NCBI GenBank assembly: GCA_016789605.1 | Contig: JAEUQO010000067.1 | Span: forward strand, 1-63,444 | DNA length: 63,444 bases | Source of the DNA: Acidobacteriota bacterium | GTDB taxonomy: Bacteria > Acidobacteriota > Blastocatellia > RBC074 | Direction: 5' to 3' | In this document: one piece after another, positions 40,701 to 49,748 of the stretch | Layout of the letters: every line of letters starts with the position of its first letter | How positions within the stretch are numbered: position 1 is the first letter of the stretch | Translations under genes and position numbers: made by a program | Notes under the pieces: model-generated | Seen by the model: only the letters and a program-made list of their open reading frames with translations | Told to the model about the DNA's origin: nothing | The model's database searches: none

Positions 40701-43604
40701 TCCATCAACGTTGCCGGGCAAACCGTCAACGTCACGCAAGACGGTGGTTGCACCTATAGCATCAATCCGACTTCGCAAAACTATGCGGCGGCGGGCGGCA
40801 CGGGCACGGTGAACGTTACGACCACCAGTGGCTGTTCCTGGTTGGCCAATAGCAATGTGCCCTGGATCACGATCACATCAGGCGGCAGTCTGACCAGCAG
40901 CAGCCCGCAGACTTCAGGTGCGGGACTTGGCAGCACGTCAGGGCCAGGCAAAAACCTGGTCATTAACAGCACCGGAAATGGCGCAGTCAATTACACCGTC
41001 AGTCCGAACACGGGACCTGCGCGCGTCGGCACGCTGAATGTGGCGGGCCAGGTTTTCACCGTCACACAAGCCAACGGCTGCCCCATCACGGTCACACCGA
41101 ACAGCTTGCCTGCGGGCACGTTTGGCTCGGGGTATAACCAACAACTGTCACAATCTGGCGGCAACGGCAACATTAGCTGGAGCGTGGTCGCCGGAGCCTT
41201 GCCTGCCGGTCTGAACGTCGGCCCCAACAATGGTCTGTTGAACGGTTCGCCGTTGGCGTCAGGCGTGTTCAATTTCACGGTACGCGCCACCGACGCAGGC
41301 GGTTGTTATGGCGAACGCCCCTATACCCTGACGATCAACTGCCCCTCCGTGAGCATCACCCCAACGTCACTGTCGGCAATTACCGCAGGCGCGGCCGTCA
41401 ATCAGCAATTGCTGCAAACCGGCGCAACCGCGCCGCTTACCTGGACGATTAGCGGCGGCACGTTGCCAAACGGGTTGCAGTTGGATCCCGGCACCGGCTT
41501 CTTGTCAGGGGCTGCGGGCGCGCCGGGCGCATACAACTTCACTGTTAGAGTCACTGGCGCTGGCGGTTGTTACGGTGAACGGCAATACACCGGCACGATC
41601 GGGCCCGCGCCGACCTGTCCGACGATTACGGTGGGACCGGCGACGATCAACGGCGGACAAATGGGCCTGCCCTATAGCCAGCAATTCACGCGCACGGGCG
41701 GCAGCGGTTCGATCACCTGGAGTATCAGCAACGGAACGTTGCCCAATGGCTTGACCCTCGATCCGGGCACCGGGTTGTTGGCAGGCACGCCGAGCTCATC
41801 CGGAACTTTCCCGATCACGGTGCGTGCCACCGATAACAACAACTGCGCTGGCGAAACCGCGTATGTGTTGGTCATCGGACTTTGCCCGACGATTTCGATC
41901 TCGCCTGCCAGCTTGCCCAGCGGCCTGGTTGGCGCGAATTACAGCCAGCAACTGTCGGCGACGGGCGGGGCAGGGGCGTACGGTTTCACCACGCCGACTG
42001 GTCAGTTGCCCAATGGCGTCACGCTTTCGCCGACGGGGTTATTGGCCGGACTGCCGACGGTGGCGGGCGTGTTTAATTTCTCTGTAAAAGCGACGGATCA
42101 AAACGGCTGCTCTGCCACATATAGCTACACCGTTACCATTTGCGCGACCATCAGCATTACCCCGGCGAGTTTGCCCAACGGCTTTTTCGGCGTGGATTAC
42201 GCGCAAACGATGACGGCGGGTGGCGGCACAGGGCCGTATCAATACAGCTTCAACGGCAATTTGCCTCCGGGGCTGACCTTGACCACGGGCGGGCTGTTGT
42301 CTGGCCAGCCGAACGTCCCGGGCACATTCAATTTCACTGTGATCGCGACCGATGCGAACGGTTGCACCGGCTCGCGCGCTTACTCCGTGCTCATCAGCGG
42401 CAACGGACTGGTGTTCTATCCGCTGCCCAAACCGGGACGCTTGCTTGACACACGCGCTGGAGAAATCGCCTGCGATGCTCCCGGACAGCCCATCACGGGC
42501 GGCACCTCGTTGTTGCAATTGGTTGCCGGACGCACCTGCAACGGCATCACCATTCCTGCCAATGCCAAAGCCATCACCGGAAACATCACAACCGTGCAAT
42601 CCGGCGGCGGTTACCTGACGCTCTATCCCAGTGATGCACAACAGCCGGTCGTCGCCAGCACGTTCTATGGGCCCAACCAACTGGTGAACAACGTCTTCAC
42701 GGTCGGTCTGGGGGCAGGCGATGGCGGATTCAAAATCTATGCGGTCAACAACACGCACGTGGTGGTAGATGTGACCGGTTATTACGCGCCGCCAGGCCAG
42801 GGCGGATTGTTCTTCCACACCCTGCCCACGCCAGTGCGGTTGCTCGAAACGCGTGCGGGTGAACAAGGCTGCTTTACGCCAGGCACACCCATCGCGGCCA
42901 ATACCAACACTTCGCAAACCGGACGTGGCACGTGCGGCGCGGTGACGATTCCGGCGAATGCCCAGGCTCTGGTTGGCAATGCGACGGTGGTTGCGCCGAC
43001 TGGCGGCAGCGCGGGCTATCTGACTCTGTGGCCGAGCGGGTCGGCACGACCGCTGGCAGCCAGCGCCATCTATCCGGCAGGTGCTGTGCTCAACACCCCC
43101 TTCACGGTTGGGTTGGGCGCTGACGGCAAGTTCATGATTTTCTCAGAACTGAGCACGCATTTGGTGGTGGACGTGCTGGGGTATTACAGCGCTGACCCCG
43201 TGGACGTGAACGGCCCCGGATTGCTCTTCAATCCGTTGACGCGGCCGGTTCGCCTGCTCGAAACCCGCGCGCCCTTCAACGGTTGTTACAACCCCGGCGC
43301 GCCGCTGGCGGCCAACGGCACGCGTGCGCAACAGGGACGCGGCGTTTGCGATACGGAATTGATCGCCAACGATGCGGCGGCGTTGGTGGGAACGGTGACG
43401 GCGATTAACGCCTCGCACCAGGGGTATTTGACCTTCTGGCCGGATGGCGTGGTGCAACCGACCATCGCCACCTCGGTCTATGACATAGGACAAATTTGGA
43501 ATCGTCACTTTATGACGAAGCTGAGCGCTGCCGGTGTGTTCAACATCTTCACCCAGGCACAGACCAATTTGACGATTGATCTGACCGGGTATTTCGCGCC
43601 TTAA
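37752..43604 (+). CDS. Giant secreted CSLREA / beta-helix / BACON / putative-Ig surface protein
   Basis: The 1950-residue protein has, in order: a signal-anchor region (about 1-45, preceded by a basic stretch); a CSLREA-like motif KCTLREAIIAANTN (about 92-105); a parallel beta-helix region with NNVIGGT/ERNVVSGN repeats (to about 430); a linker; six BACON repeats (about 578-1110), each with a Cys, a Trp in a CxWTA pattern and a closing VTQ; five He_PIG-type putative-Ig repeats (about 1110-1552, LPNGLTLDPGTGLLAGTP pattern); and three C-terminal repeats of about 130 residues (RLLETRAG ... VVDVTGYY). BACON and Ig units often bind glycans or act as spacers, so an adhesin or matrix role is likely; this is inference. 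The sixth BACON holds an insert of about 30 Ser/Gly-rich residues. The chain ends in the last GYF repeat with no sorting signal. Confidence 0.85.
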   Translation: MHTSKLLRWLKSGSVSTSRRLTSIVWLSLLAIIVTTGVTTGRAWFNAAPEAKASVAKALSGLRGKTPAPVAAAAVATITVNDAGDVVANNGKCTLREAIIAANTNIASGAAAGECAAGTPGTDQIVFALGTGTPSIAPTSPLPTITESINIVGNSGGATRVELNGVNAGAGANGLTITAGNSALSRLVINRFSGDGISLQGSGFSSIKGCLIGTDAAGLARRANGVGVALRGSSDNVIGGTALGERNVVSGNTGVGILLTPTDSPFVAAARNSIVNNYIGLDVNGREDLGNGGFGIDSFGGDNAVIGGSTTAERNIISGNDGGGIRLKAFNAANPGGGNHIKGNYIGTGPNGFDPLGNGIAGGGGIAPGILIFGSSNNTVGGLTTSESNVIRSNNQNGGIVVYQEVIVNGMIITVIPANGNKLLGNSMYGNTGLAIDLNGDGVTANDSSFPAVDTDDGPNHLQNFPVILLAVGNSTSTTISGGLQSTPSRLFRIEFFLSPQCDGSGAGEGQILLGTTNVFTDALGAATFSKTFNDIPLPRGQAVTATATLLDTFSNPVETSEFSPCYLIPASGGGSGCTASLNPPQQTVKAPGGTVTVGVNVESGCDWTASGNVAWANIQSGSSGSGSGVVTINVSANSGPQRLAQFSIAGQNFSLVQEGPCFAFLTPSTQSFTSAGGSSTIELGNGANCAWTVTNSNSWITVTTGSSGSGPSFIDYTVAPNPNPTLRVGLLMIAGLTFTVVQDAPCTATLTPTSQTIAPAGGSNSINVAMGAGCNWTATTTDPWIQITSGAAGSGNGTVNYTVSANNGSLRTGIILVAGKSFTITQQGNCSPTLSPSSQNVPATGGNNSITVTNGAGCAWTATTNDNWINITSGANSTGSGTVNYSVAPNTGAQRSGVIVVAGQNFVVTQASACVFTVTPTFQQFVVAGGTGSVNVSGPSNCAWGATTNAPWIIVTSGASGSGNGTVNYTVTTNGSGSQRTGSINVAGQTVNVTQDGGCTYSINPTSQNYAAAGGTGTVNVTTTSGCSWLANSNVPWITITSGGSLTSSSPQTSGAGLGSTSGPGKNLVINSTGNGAVNYTVSPNTGPARVGTLNVAGQVFTVTQANGCPITVTPNSLPAGTFGSGYNQQLSQSGGNGNISWSVVAGALPAGLNVGPNNGLLNGSPLASGVFNFTVRATDAGGCYGERPYTLTINCPSVSITPTSLSAITAGAAVNQQLLQTGATAPLTWTISGGTLPNGLQLDPGTGFLSGAAGAPGAYNFTVRVTGAGGCYGERQYTGTIGPAPTCPTITVGPATINGGQMGLPYSQQFTRTGGSGSITWSISNGTLPNGLTLDPGTGLLAGTPSSSGTFPITVRATDNNNCAGETAYVLVIGLCPTISISPASLPSGLVGANYSQQLSATGGAGAYGFTTPTGQLPNGVTLSPTGLLAGLPTVAGVFNFSVKATDQNGCSATYSYTVTICATISITPASLPNGFFGVDYAQTMTAGGGTGPYQYSFNGNLPPGLTLTTGGLLSGQPNVPGTFNFTVIATDANGCTGSRAYSVLISGNGLVFYPLPKPGRLLDTRAGEIACDAPGQPITGGTSLLQLVAGRTCNGITIPANAKAITGNITTVQSGGGYLTLYPSDAQQPVVASTFYGPNQLVNNVFTVGLGAGDGGFKIYAVNNTHVVVDVTGYYAPPGQGGLFFHTLPTPVRLLETRAGEQGCFTPGTPIAANTNTSQTGRGTCGAVTIPANAQALVGNATVVAPTGGSAGYLTLWPSGSARPLAASAIYPAGAVLNTPFTVGLGADGKFMIFSELSTHLVVDVLGYYSADPVDVNGPGLLFNPLTRPVRLLETRAPFNGCYNPGAPLAANGTRAQQGRGVCDTELIANDAAALVGTVTAINASHQGYLTFWPDGVVQPTIATSVYDIGQIWNRHFMTKLSAAGVFNIFTQAQTNLTIDLTGYFAP

Positions 43605-43838
43605 AACGGCTTGTGGGGCGGCGGCGCTGCCACAGGAATCAACGGATTGCCGCATTCTTTTAATTGCAAATCAGGGCGGTTTCAGTCGTGACGGGCGACA
43701 CGGATTGTCCGCAAGCTGGGATTGCAACTTCACAAACAAAACTTTCTATTCAGAAAGGAGTAGCGCAGGAGGAGCCGGAAACAGTGATTTCGCGCGAGAC
43801 AAATCGTGACCGGCCGCCCGAATGCCTAACAGTGAATT

Positions 43839-44885
43839 ATGACGAGAAAACTCTTTACGGTAATAACAGCAACGACGTTTCTGCTTCTGGTGTGGGCGTT
43901 ACCGCTGGCGGCACAGGATCGCCAGTTGGGTGACAGACCTTCTCTGGGTGGCCGGGAAGGGCAACGTCAGATGATCAGCATCGCAGAGGCGGAAAAGTTT
44001 CAGCGCGATTTGGTGAACGTATACAAAGAGCTCGAAGCGACGCTTAAATTCCTGGCTGACCATAGCGTTGTGCGTGACACCGCCGCGATGAAAGATTACG
44101 AATCGGTGAACGCCAATTTGGTGAGTGAGCGGAAGCGCATTGAACAAACTTCTGCGCTCGACCTGGCGGCTGATGCCCAGTTGCAAGAGCAGGCGAAATC
44201 GTTCCCGCGCATTGTGGAGATCGCACAGCGGGTGAGAACGGACGCCAAATTCGAAGAAATTCTGCGCAAGGCAGAGCAGTTCAACGTCATCAACGTCGCG
44301 CACGCCGCCAAGTCCGGGCCTTATGGCGTCAACGCGCGTGGCGCCGTGGCCGCGCCTTCTTTCATCAGTCCGACGTGCGATTTCGATAATCCCAGAGATT
44401 ATCCCTCGGGCGCGGACGTGGCCATCGCCAACGGCGTCGCCATTGCCTTGCACACGGCCGCTGACGCATTGCCCGATAGCTTTTCCGTGGCAGGGTTTTC
44501 TTTCCCGAACGTGTTCAGAATTGTTTTGGTGATTGCTGCCGGTGTGGCTGATGAAATCACCAATGGATTGACTGGCGCGCAATGGGACGGCGCTTGGTGC
44601 GAAGCGACGCGTCTGTTTGTCGAAGATAAACTGTCAAGCGACGAAGGCTTTGTCGCCATCCAGATGACGGACTTTTATCTCAAATTTACTTTGCGCACGG
44701 TCAGAGCGGCACTCAGCAGGGCGCAAAGCGACGGCATTCCGGTGAACTGCGGTCCCGCCAGACTGGCAGAAGCGAACGCTTTCTTTGATCCGTTTGACAA
44801 TTTCATCGGCGCTTCACGGCTGGATGCGTACAAGAAACTCCGCACTGCGTATCAAAACATCGCGGCGGCAGCGTGCGTGCAATAA
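43839..44885 (+). CDS. Secreted protein of unknown function
   Basis: The 348-residue protein starts with a clear signal peptide (LLLVWALPLAAQ, cleaved near residue 25). A charged helical region follows (about 50-160), then a Cys-containing segment (ISPTCDFDNPRDYPSGAD, about 180-197), a hydrophobic stretch around VFRIVLVIAAGVADEITNGL and a helical C-terminus with two more cysteines (NCGPARLAEA, AAACVQ). I do not recognise the family. It lies between two giant secreted proteins on the same strand and may be made with them, though gaps of 185-235 bp leave separate promoters possible. No strong ribosome-binding site precedes the ATG. Confidence 0.75.
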   Translation: MTRKLFTVITATTFLLLVWALPLAAQDRQLGDRPSLGGREGQRQMISIAEAEKFQRDLVNVYKELEATLKFLADHSVVRDTAAMKDYESVNANLVSERKRIEQTSALDLAADAQLQEQAKSFPRIVEIAQRVRTDAKFEEILRKAEQFNVINVAHAAKSGPYGVNARGAVAAPSFISPTCDFDNPRDYPSGADVAIANGVAIALHTAADALPDSFSVAGFSFPNVFRIVLVIAAGVADEITNGLTGAQWDGAWCEATRLFVEDKLSSDEGFVAIQMTDFYLKFTLRTVRAALSRAQSDGIPVNCGPARLAEANAFFDPFDNFIGASRLDAYKKLRTAYQNIAAAACVQ

Positions 44886-45070
44886 CCTTGCTCGCACGCT
44901 CCATGCGTTGTAGCGCCGCTTAAACCGAGTTTGGCGCTGTTGCTTGGCAACGAAGACAAACGCCTTTAGCAAAACCTCCTGCAAAGCGAGGTCAGTCTTT
45001 GAAATAGTAGGTTACTGGATGAGTCTCCAGCGTCTACTCGCCTCTCAAAGATTTGGGAATAAGGAGAAAA

Positions 45071-48000
45071 ATGCGAACCACACACACCACGAAAACTCTC
45101 CCGCGACGAGTTTTGCTCGTTGGCATCGCGCTGGTCGCGCTTGCCACGCTCGTCTTTGCCAACGCGTCATGGGCACAAGTCACAGCCCGATTGGCTGCCA
45201 GTGCGCCCGTCAAAAAACTGTTTTCGGTTGTCCCTGCCAGTTGGCAGGCGGGCGGAAAACAGTCGGTGGCCAAACAACCGTCTGCGCCGCGCGAATTGCA
45301 AGCCAGCAGCGCGTCTTTGGCGACGTCCGCGTCGCTGTTTGATGCGCCCCTGAGCAAAATCGCCAGCCCGCCGGACGGCACCGCCGTGGCACGCGGACAG
45401 GTGATCACTTACACCCTCACGTTGGCCAATGATGCGGCGGTTGACGAAACTTTCCCCACCAATCGTTTGCGCGTGCGGGATGCGATCCCGGCAAACACCA
45501 CGTACGAACCCGGTTCGGTCACCATTTTGCAGCAGCCGGGCAATGGTTCCGCGCTCTGGACGTGCAGCTATGACGGCGGCAATAACCGCATCGAATGTCT
45601 CACCGCCGAAGGCGGCGACCTGAGAGAGTTCGCGGTGTTCAAGTTTGAATTCAAAGTGCGCGTCAACAACAACGCGCCTTTTGGCACGATCCTGAGCAAT
45701 CAAGCGCAGTTCTTTAATGAACAGCAATCAGGCGTCGGCACCGTCACCAATAGCTCAAACACAACCAATCACCCCGTCGCAGCGGCAGCCGATCTCGCGC
45801 TTTCCAAAGTCGGCACGCCTGCCGTGGTGACCGCTGGCGGAACCTCCAATCCGTTGCCGGGCGCGCCGGGCACCAGCGACATCACCTATGAATTGCAAAT
45901 CGGCAACAACGGACCGAATGACGGCCAGAACGTAGTGGTCGAAGACCAGATTCCGGCCAACACGGTTGTGGTGTCCAATCCGGCGATTGACACGGCCAGC
46001 ATCACGGTGAATGGCGCTGCGCAAGCAACGTTTGCCTTTCCCTGTGCGGTAAATGCGTCGGGTTTCATCACCTGCTCGCCGGGCGTGAACACGGCGTTGA
46101 ATCCGGGCTGGGCTTCGGGCGTGTTGCCCAATGGCTTCCGCGGCACGATTCGCTATCGCGTGCGCGTACAGGCCAGCATTCCGCAAGGCATGTTGGTCGT
46201 GAATAACGCGAACATCGCTTCGCGCGCACTGCCGGGCCAACCCAACTCGGTGACGGCTGATCCCAACAGCGCCAACAACGCGGGCGTTCCGACCAGCACG
46301 ATGGTTGTCGCAGGCTCCAATCTGGCCATTACCAAGATCGTGCAATCGGGCATGACGCCGGCCAGCAATCCGAATCAGACGGGCCCCATCGCGCCGGGGT
46401 CGCCGACGGGTCCGGTGGGCACGCCAGGAACGGCAACGACCGGCACGCCGGTGATTCCGGGCACGACGCTGACCTACCGGTTGACGGTGGTCAACAATGG
46501 CCCCAGCGACGCCGTCAACGTGCAAGTGGTTGATACCTTGCCGACGAACGTGACCTATGTGTCAGCCAACCAGATCAGCGGCAACGCCACCTTTACCTGT
46601 TTCAACACAGGCGGAGCCGTGACCTGTAACGCGCCGCTGCTGCCCGCGCCGCAACCGAACATCGGCAACCAGGCCGTTATTGATATCGTGGTCAAAATTG
46701 ACCCGGCGACCAAAGCGTCGTTGGTCAATCGCGCGCGCGTGACCGGCACGGCCAATGGGTTGAACACGCCCATCGGCGCGGAAACGCAATTGACGACCCC
46801 GGTGCAACCGGTGTCTGACCTGGTGACGACCAAAACCCACACGCCCGAACCGGCGGTTGCCGGTCAGGACATCACCTATACGATCAAAGTGATCAACAAC
46901 GGTCCCAGCACGGCCGCGATGTTTACCATCACGGATCAATTGCCGACGGGACAGCGCTTCAAGTCGGCAGAAGTGCTCTGGCCGGTGACCTTGCCGGGCA
47001 TGCCGCCGCCGATGACCTGCACCGTGACGACGCCAGCGGCTCCGTTGCCGGGCGCAGGCGATTTGGTGACTTGCGCTGGTCCCGCGCCCAACGGATTCGC
47101 CTTGCAACCGACCGAATTCGTCACGCTGAAATTGATCGCCAGCATTGATCCGTGTACCGATCCGGGCGTTTATCAAAACGTCGCGACGGCGACTTCGATG
47201 TCGGCGCTGCCTACGCCTGCGCGCAACGTGGCGATTGATACCGTCACCGTCAAAGTCGTGTCGGATATGGCCATCACCAAGACCGACACGCCCGATCCGG
47301 TGATCGCTGGCAACCTGTTGACCTACGTGATGGTTGCCACCAACAACGGGCCGAGCTGTGCGCGCAATGTGATGATCATTGACAACCTGCCGCCCGGCAC
47401 GGTCTTTATCTCTGCGGTGGCTTCGCCGGGGGCGACGTTGACGACGCCCGCCGTGGGCGCAAACGGACAGGTGATGGCGACCTGGCCCGGTCTGACAACC
47501 GTTGGCCAAACACGCACCTTGACCATCGTGGTGCGCGTTTGCCCTGATTACCAACAATCCTTCCTGGCCAATGTCACGCCAGTTCCGCCGCTGGTGCGCG
47601 AAATGTGCCAGCCGAACCTGCGCAACATTGCGACGGTCAAATCCGATTCCGAAGAGCCGAATCCGGCCAACAACACGGCGATTGCCGACACCACCGTGCA
47701 GGCGCAATCCGAACTGGAAATCATCAAGAGCGGACCGTCTGAAGCGCCATTCAGCACCACCGGAAACGATTCGATCGTGACCTATACGCTGAATTTCCGT
47801 AACAACGGGCCGTCGAATTCCCATAACACGATGGTGGTGGATGTGTTGCCCAAAGGCTTCACGCTGGCCACTCCGCCGACGTCCACCGTGCCGGGAACGA
47901 CGTTTGACATCACAACCAACGGCGGCATCATCACGGTCAAAGCCAATCTGGGCGTGCTCGGCGCTGCCAATCAGTGCGTCACGGCGCGTCCGATCAGCGG

Positions 48001-49063
48001 CACGATCGTGATTCGGGCCAAAGTGCCGATCAAGCATCCGATCAGCACGGTCGTCAATGAAGCGACCATCAACGGCATGAACTGCCTGCCCGATCCGATT
48101 CCGGCCAACAACCGGTCCATCGTCGAAACCCGCATCACCGAACCTGGCGTGGTCGGCATTTCGTATCCCGCCAATTCGCAAGCCAGCGACATCAAGGGCG
48201 GATCGGTGTTGTTCTATCCGATCTACACCTCTGACGCGACCAACAGCAACTTGCAAAACGCGCGCATCAACATCACGAACGTGGCGGCGACGGAACGCGT
48301 TTGCGTGCACCTGTTCCTGGTGGACGGTGCCAGTTGCGCCGTGTTGGATGCGTTCATTTGTCTGACGCCTGGCCAAACCTCCAGCTTCCTGGCCTCTGAC
48401 CTCGATCCCGGCAATACGGGCTATCTGGTTGCGCTGGCCGTGGATTGCGAAACGGGCTTGCCGCGCGCATACAACTGTCTGATCGGCGATGAATTCGTGA
48501 AGTTCTCGTCCGGTCACCAAGCCAACCTCGGCGCCGAATCAATCGCGGCGGAAATGATGTTCCCCGGCGGCGTAGACCCCAACGTCACGCTGACGACGCT
48601 GCGTTTTGACGGAATGAATTACAACCGTTTGCCGCGCATCCTATCGGCAGACAACATTCCCAGTCCGGCAGACGGCAACCAGACGATGATGATCATTGAC
48701 CGTGTGGGCGGCAATTTCGCCACCACCGGCGCGACCATCGGAAACCTGACCGGCTTGTTGTTTGACGACACCGAAAATTCGTTCAGCTTTACGGCGAATC
48801 TCGGTGTGTGTCAGTACCGTACGATTTTGTCCAACAGCTTCCCGCGCACGCCGAGCACGTTTAGCCGTGTGATTCCGGCGGGCCGCAGCGGCTGGATGAA
48901 GTTCTGGGCGTTTGAAGACAGCGCCTTGTTCGGTGCGATGATCAACTTCAACGCCACGGCCAATTCAAACGCCTCGGCGTATAACCAGGGACACAACCTG
49001 CACGTGTTGCGGCTGACCGAAGCCGCCACGATCGTCGTGCCGGTCTATATCCCGTCTTGTTAG
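45071..49063 (+). CDS. Secreted DUF11-repeat protein with a conserved C-terminal region of unknown function
   Basis: The 1330-residue protein has a signal peptide (ending near SWAQ) and six DUF11 repeats (about 95-1010). Each holds an (L/M)A(I/L)(T/S)K-like opening and a YTLTVxNNGPSDA core: for example TYRLTVVNNGPSDAVNV and TYTIKVINNGPSTAAM. The last ~310 residues, from GVVGISYPANSQ, form a different region: VLFYPIYTSDA, ARINITNV, VCVHLFLVDGASC, CLTPGQTSSFLASDLDPG. DUF11 units are beta-sandwich spacers of surface and exported proteins. The ATG at 45071 follows AAGGAG by 4-5 nt. There is no anchor or sorting motif at the C-terminus. Likely secreted or part of the matrix; its function is not known. 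Confidence 0.85.
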   Translation: MRTTHTTKTLPRRVLLVGIALVALATLVFANASWAQVTARLAASAPVKKLFSVVPASWQAGGKQSVAKQPSAPRELQASSASLATSASLFDAPLSKIASPPDGTAVARGQVITYTLTLANDAAVDETFPTNRLRVRDAIPANTTYEPGSVTILQQPGNGSALWTCSYDGGNNRIECLTAEGGDLREFAVFKFEFKVRVNNNAPFGTILSNQAQFFNEQQSGVGTVTNSSNTTNHPVAAAADLALSKVGTPAVVTAGGTSNPLPGAPGTSDITYELQIGNNGPNDGQNVVVEDQIPANTVVVSNPAIDTASITVNGAAQATFAFPCAVNASGFITCSPGVNTALNPGWASGVLPNGFRGTIRYRVRVQASIPQGMLVVNNANIASRALPGQPNSVTADPNSANNAGVPTSTMVVAGSNLAITKIVQSGMTPASNPNQTGPIAPGSPTGPVGTPGTATTGTPVIPGTTLTYRLTVVNNGPSDAVNVQVVDTLPTNVTYVSANQISGNATFTCFNTGGAVTCNAPLLPAPQPNIGNQAVIDIVVKIDPATKASLVNRARVTGTANGLNTPIGAETQLTTPVQPVSDLVTTKTHTPEPAVAGQDITYTIKVINNGPSTAAMFTITDQLPTGQRFKSAEVLWPVTLPGMPPPMTCTVTTPAAPLPGAGDLVTCAGPAPNGFALQPTEFVTLKLIASIDPCTDPGVYQNVATATSMSALPTPARNVAIDTVTVKVVSDMAITKTDTPDPVIAGNLLTYVMVATNNGPSCARNVMIIDNLPPGTVFISAVASPGATLTTPAVGANGQVMATWPGLTTVGQTRTLTIVVRVCPDYQQSFLANVTPVPPLVREMCQPNLRNIATVKSDSEEPNPANNTAIADTTVQAQSELEIIKSGPSEAPFSTTGNDSIVTYTLNFRNNGPSNSHNTMVVDVLPKGFTLATPPTSTVPGTTFDITTNGGIITVKANLGVLGAANQCVTARPISGTIVIRAKVPIKHPISTVVNEATINGMNCLPDPIPANNRSIVETRITEPGVVGISYPANSQASDIKGGSVLFYPIYTSDATNSNLQNARINITNVAATERVCVHLFLVDGASCAVLDAFICLTPGQTSSFLASDLDPGNTGYLVALAVDCETGLPRAYNCLIGDEFVKFSSGHQANLGAESIAAEMMFPGGVDPNVTLTTLRFDGMNYNRLPRILSADNIPSPADGNQTMMIIDRVGGNFATTGATIGNLTGLLFDDTENSFSFTANLGVCQYRTILSNSFPRTPSTFSRVIPAGRSGWMKFWAFEDSALFGAMINFNATANSNASAYNQGHNLHVLRLTEAATIVVPVYIPSC

Positions 49064-49068
49064 CAAAA

Positions 49069-49107
49069 AGGGGAACGCACGGCCTAACGCGCCGCCTGCG
49101 TTCCCCT
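49069..49107 (+). terminator. Hairpin after the DUF11 protein
   Basis: An 11-bp stem, AGGGGAACGCA at 49069-49079 with its complement at 49097-49107, has a 17-nt loop and starts 6 bp after the stop codon. A second, stronger terminator follows at 49172. Confidence 0.6.
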
Positions 49108-49171
49108 CTTCGCGTCTCCATTTTCCCAGGAAACCTTGCAACGTCGGTTTGCAAGTGGACCCCCAAGACTC

Positions 49172-49203
49172 AAGGCCAGGCTGCCCTGGCCTTTTTTGTT
49201 TTT
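49172..49203 (+). terminator. Intrinsic terminator with T-run
   Basis: The 9-bp stem AAGGCCAGG/CCTGGCCTT, with a CTGC loop, is followed by TTTTGTTTTT. This is a classic Rho-independent terminator for the plus-strand gene upstream. Confidence 0.9.
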
Positions 49204-49240
49204 GTTGGCAGCGCGCGCGCAAGCGAAGCTTCTGCCTCAC

Positions 49241-49287
49241 AAAATAGAAAAACCCTCAACCAAAGGATTCGTTCCGTTGGTTGAGGG
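49241..49287 (-). terminator. Intrinsic terminator of the dksA-like gene
   Basis: An 11-bp stem (CCCTCAACCAA at 49253-49263 with 49277-49287) is followed, on the minus strand, by a T-rich run complementary to 49241-49252. It lies 30 bp past the dksA-like stop codon. Confidence 0.85.
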
Positions 49288-49316
49288 CTTTGCAGAGTGC
49301 GCTTGGTGGCGCAAGC

Positions 49317-49682
49317 TTAGTCTTCTTCGTCGAGCAGGCCTTTTTCAGCCAGTTCCTGGCAGTTGATGCAATAGCGCACCCAGGGGAGCGCTTCCAGGCG
49401 TTTGGGGCTGATTTCGTTGCCGCAGTTGGTGCAGACGCCGTATTCCTCGTCGTCAATTCGTTCGAGGGCCTCTTCGATTTGCGTCAGGATCAACCGGTCA
49501 TTGGTGGATTGGCTGAACAGCAGTTCTTTGGTGTACGAGTTCGAGGCTTTGTCCGCGGGGTCTTGCGTGGCTTCGGTATCGGCCTCGCGTCCATAATCTT
49601 CATTGCGCCCGACGACGCCGAGCAGGGAATCACGTTCGGCCAGGAGGCGGTCACGAAAAGTCTTCAATTTCTTTTTGTCCAT
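49317..49682 (-). CDS. DksA/TraR-family zinc-finger regulator
   Basis: The 121-residue protein has a coiled-coil N-terminus, a DPADKAS tip motif (41-47) like the DxxDxA of DksA, and a C4 zinc finger (Cys84, Cys87, Cys105, Cys108: CTNC and CINC). DksA binds the secondary channel of RNA polymerase and, with ppGpp, adjusts transcription in starvation. It is the last gene of the rplU-rlmH group, 66 bp past rlmH, and GGAG precedes its ATG. A terminator follows. The Asp pair at the coiled-coil tip is retained, so it is likely functional. Confidence 0.9.
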   Translation of the reverse strand: MDKKKLKTFRDRLLAERDSLLGVVGRNEDYGREADTEATQDPADKASNSYTKELLFSQSTNDRLILTQIEEALERIDDEEYGVCTNCGNEISPKRLEALPWVRYCINCQELAEKGLLDEED

Positions 49683-49748
49683 CTACTCTTCTCCTCGTAC
49701 GGAATTCTCACCTGAGCCAGGCGCGCGGGATGCGTGCGTGCCCAGGCA

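Noticed and set aside
37752..43604. Regular DNA repeats that might suggest a tandem array or CRISPR
   Set aside because: The periodicity follows protein domains (BACON, Ig-like), units are about 250 bp and diverged, with no identical short repeats or spacers.
46562..48520. 652-codon frame opposite the DUF11 protein
   Set aside because: Antisense to repeated beta domains. Its composition (His, Arg, Gly) is typical of a shadow frame.
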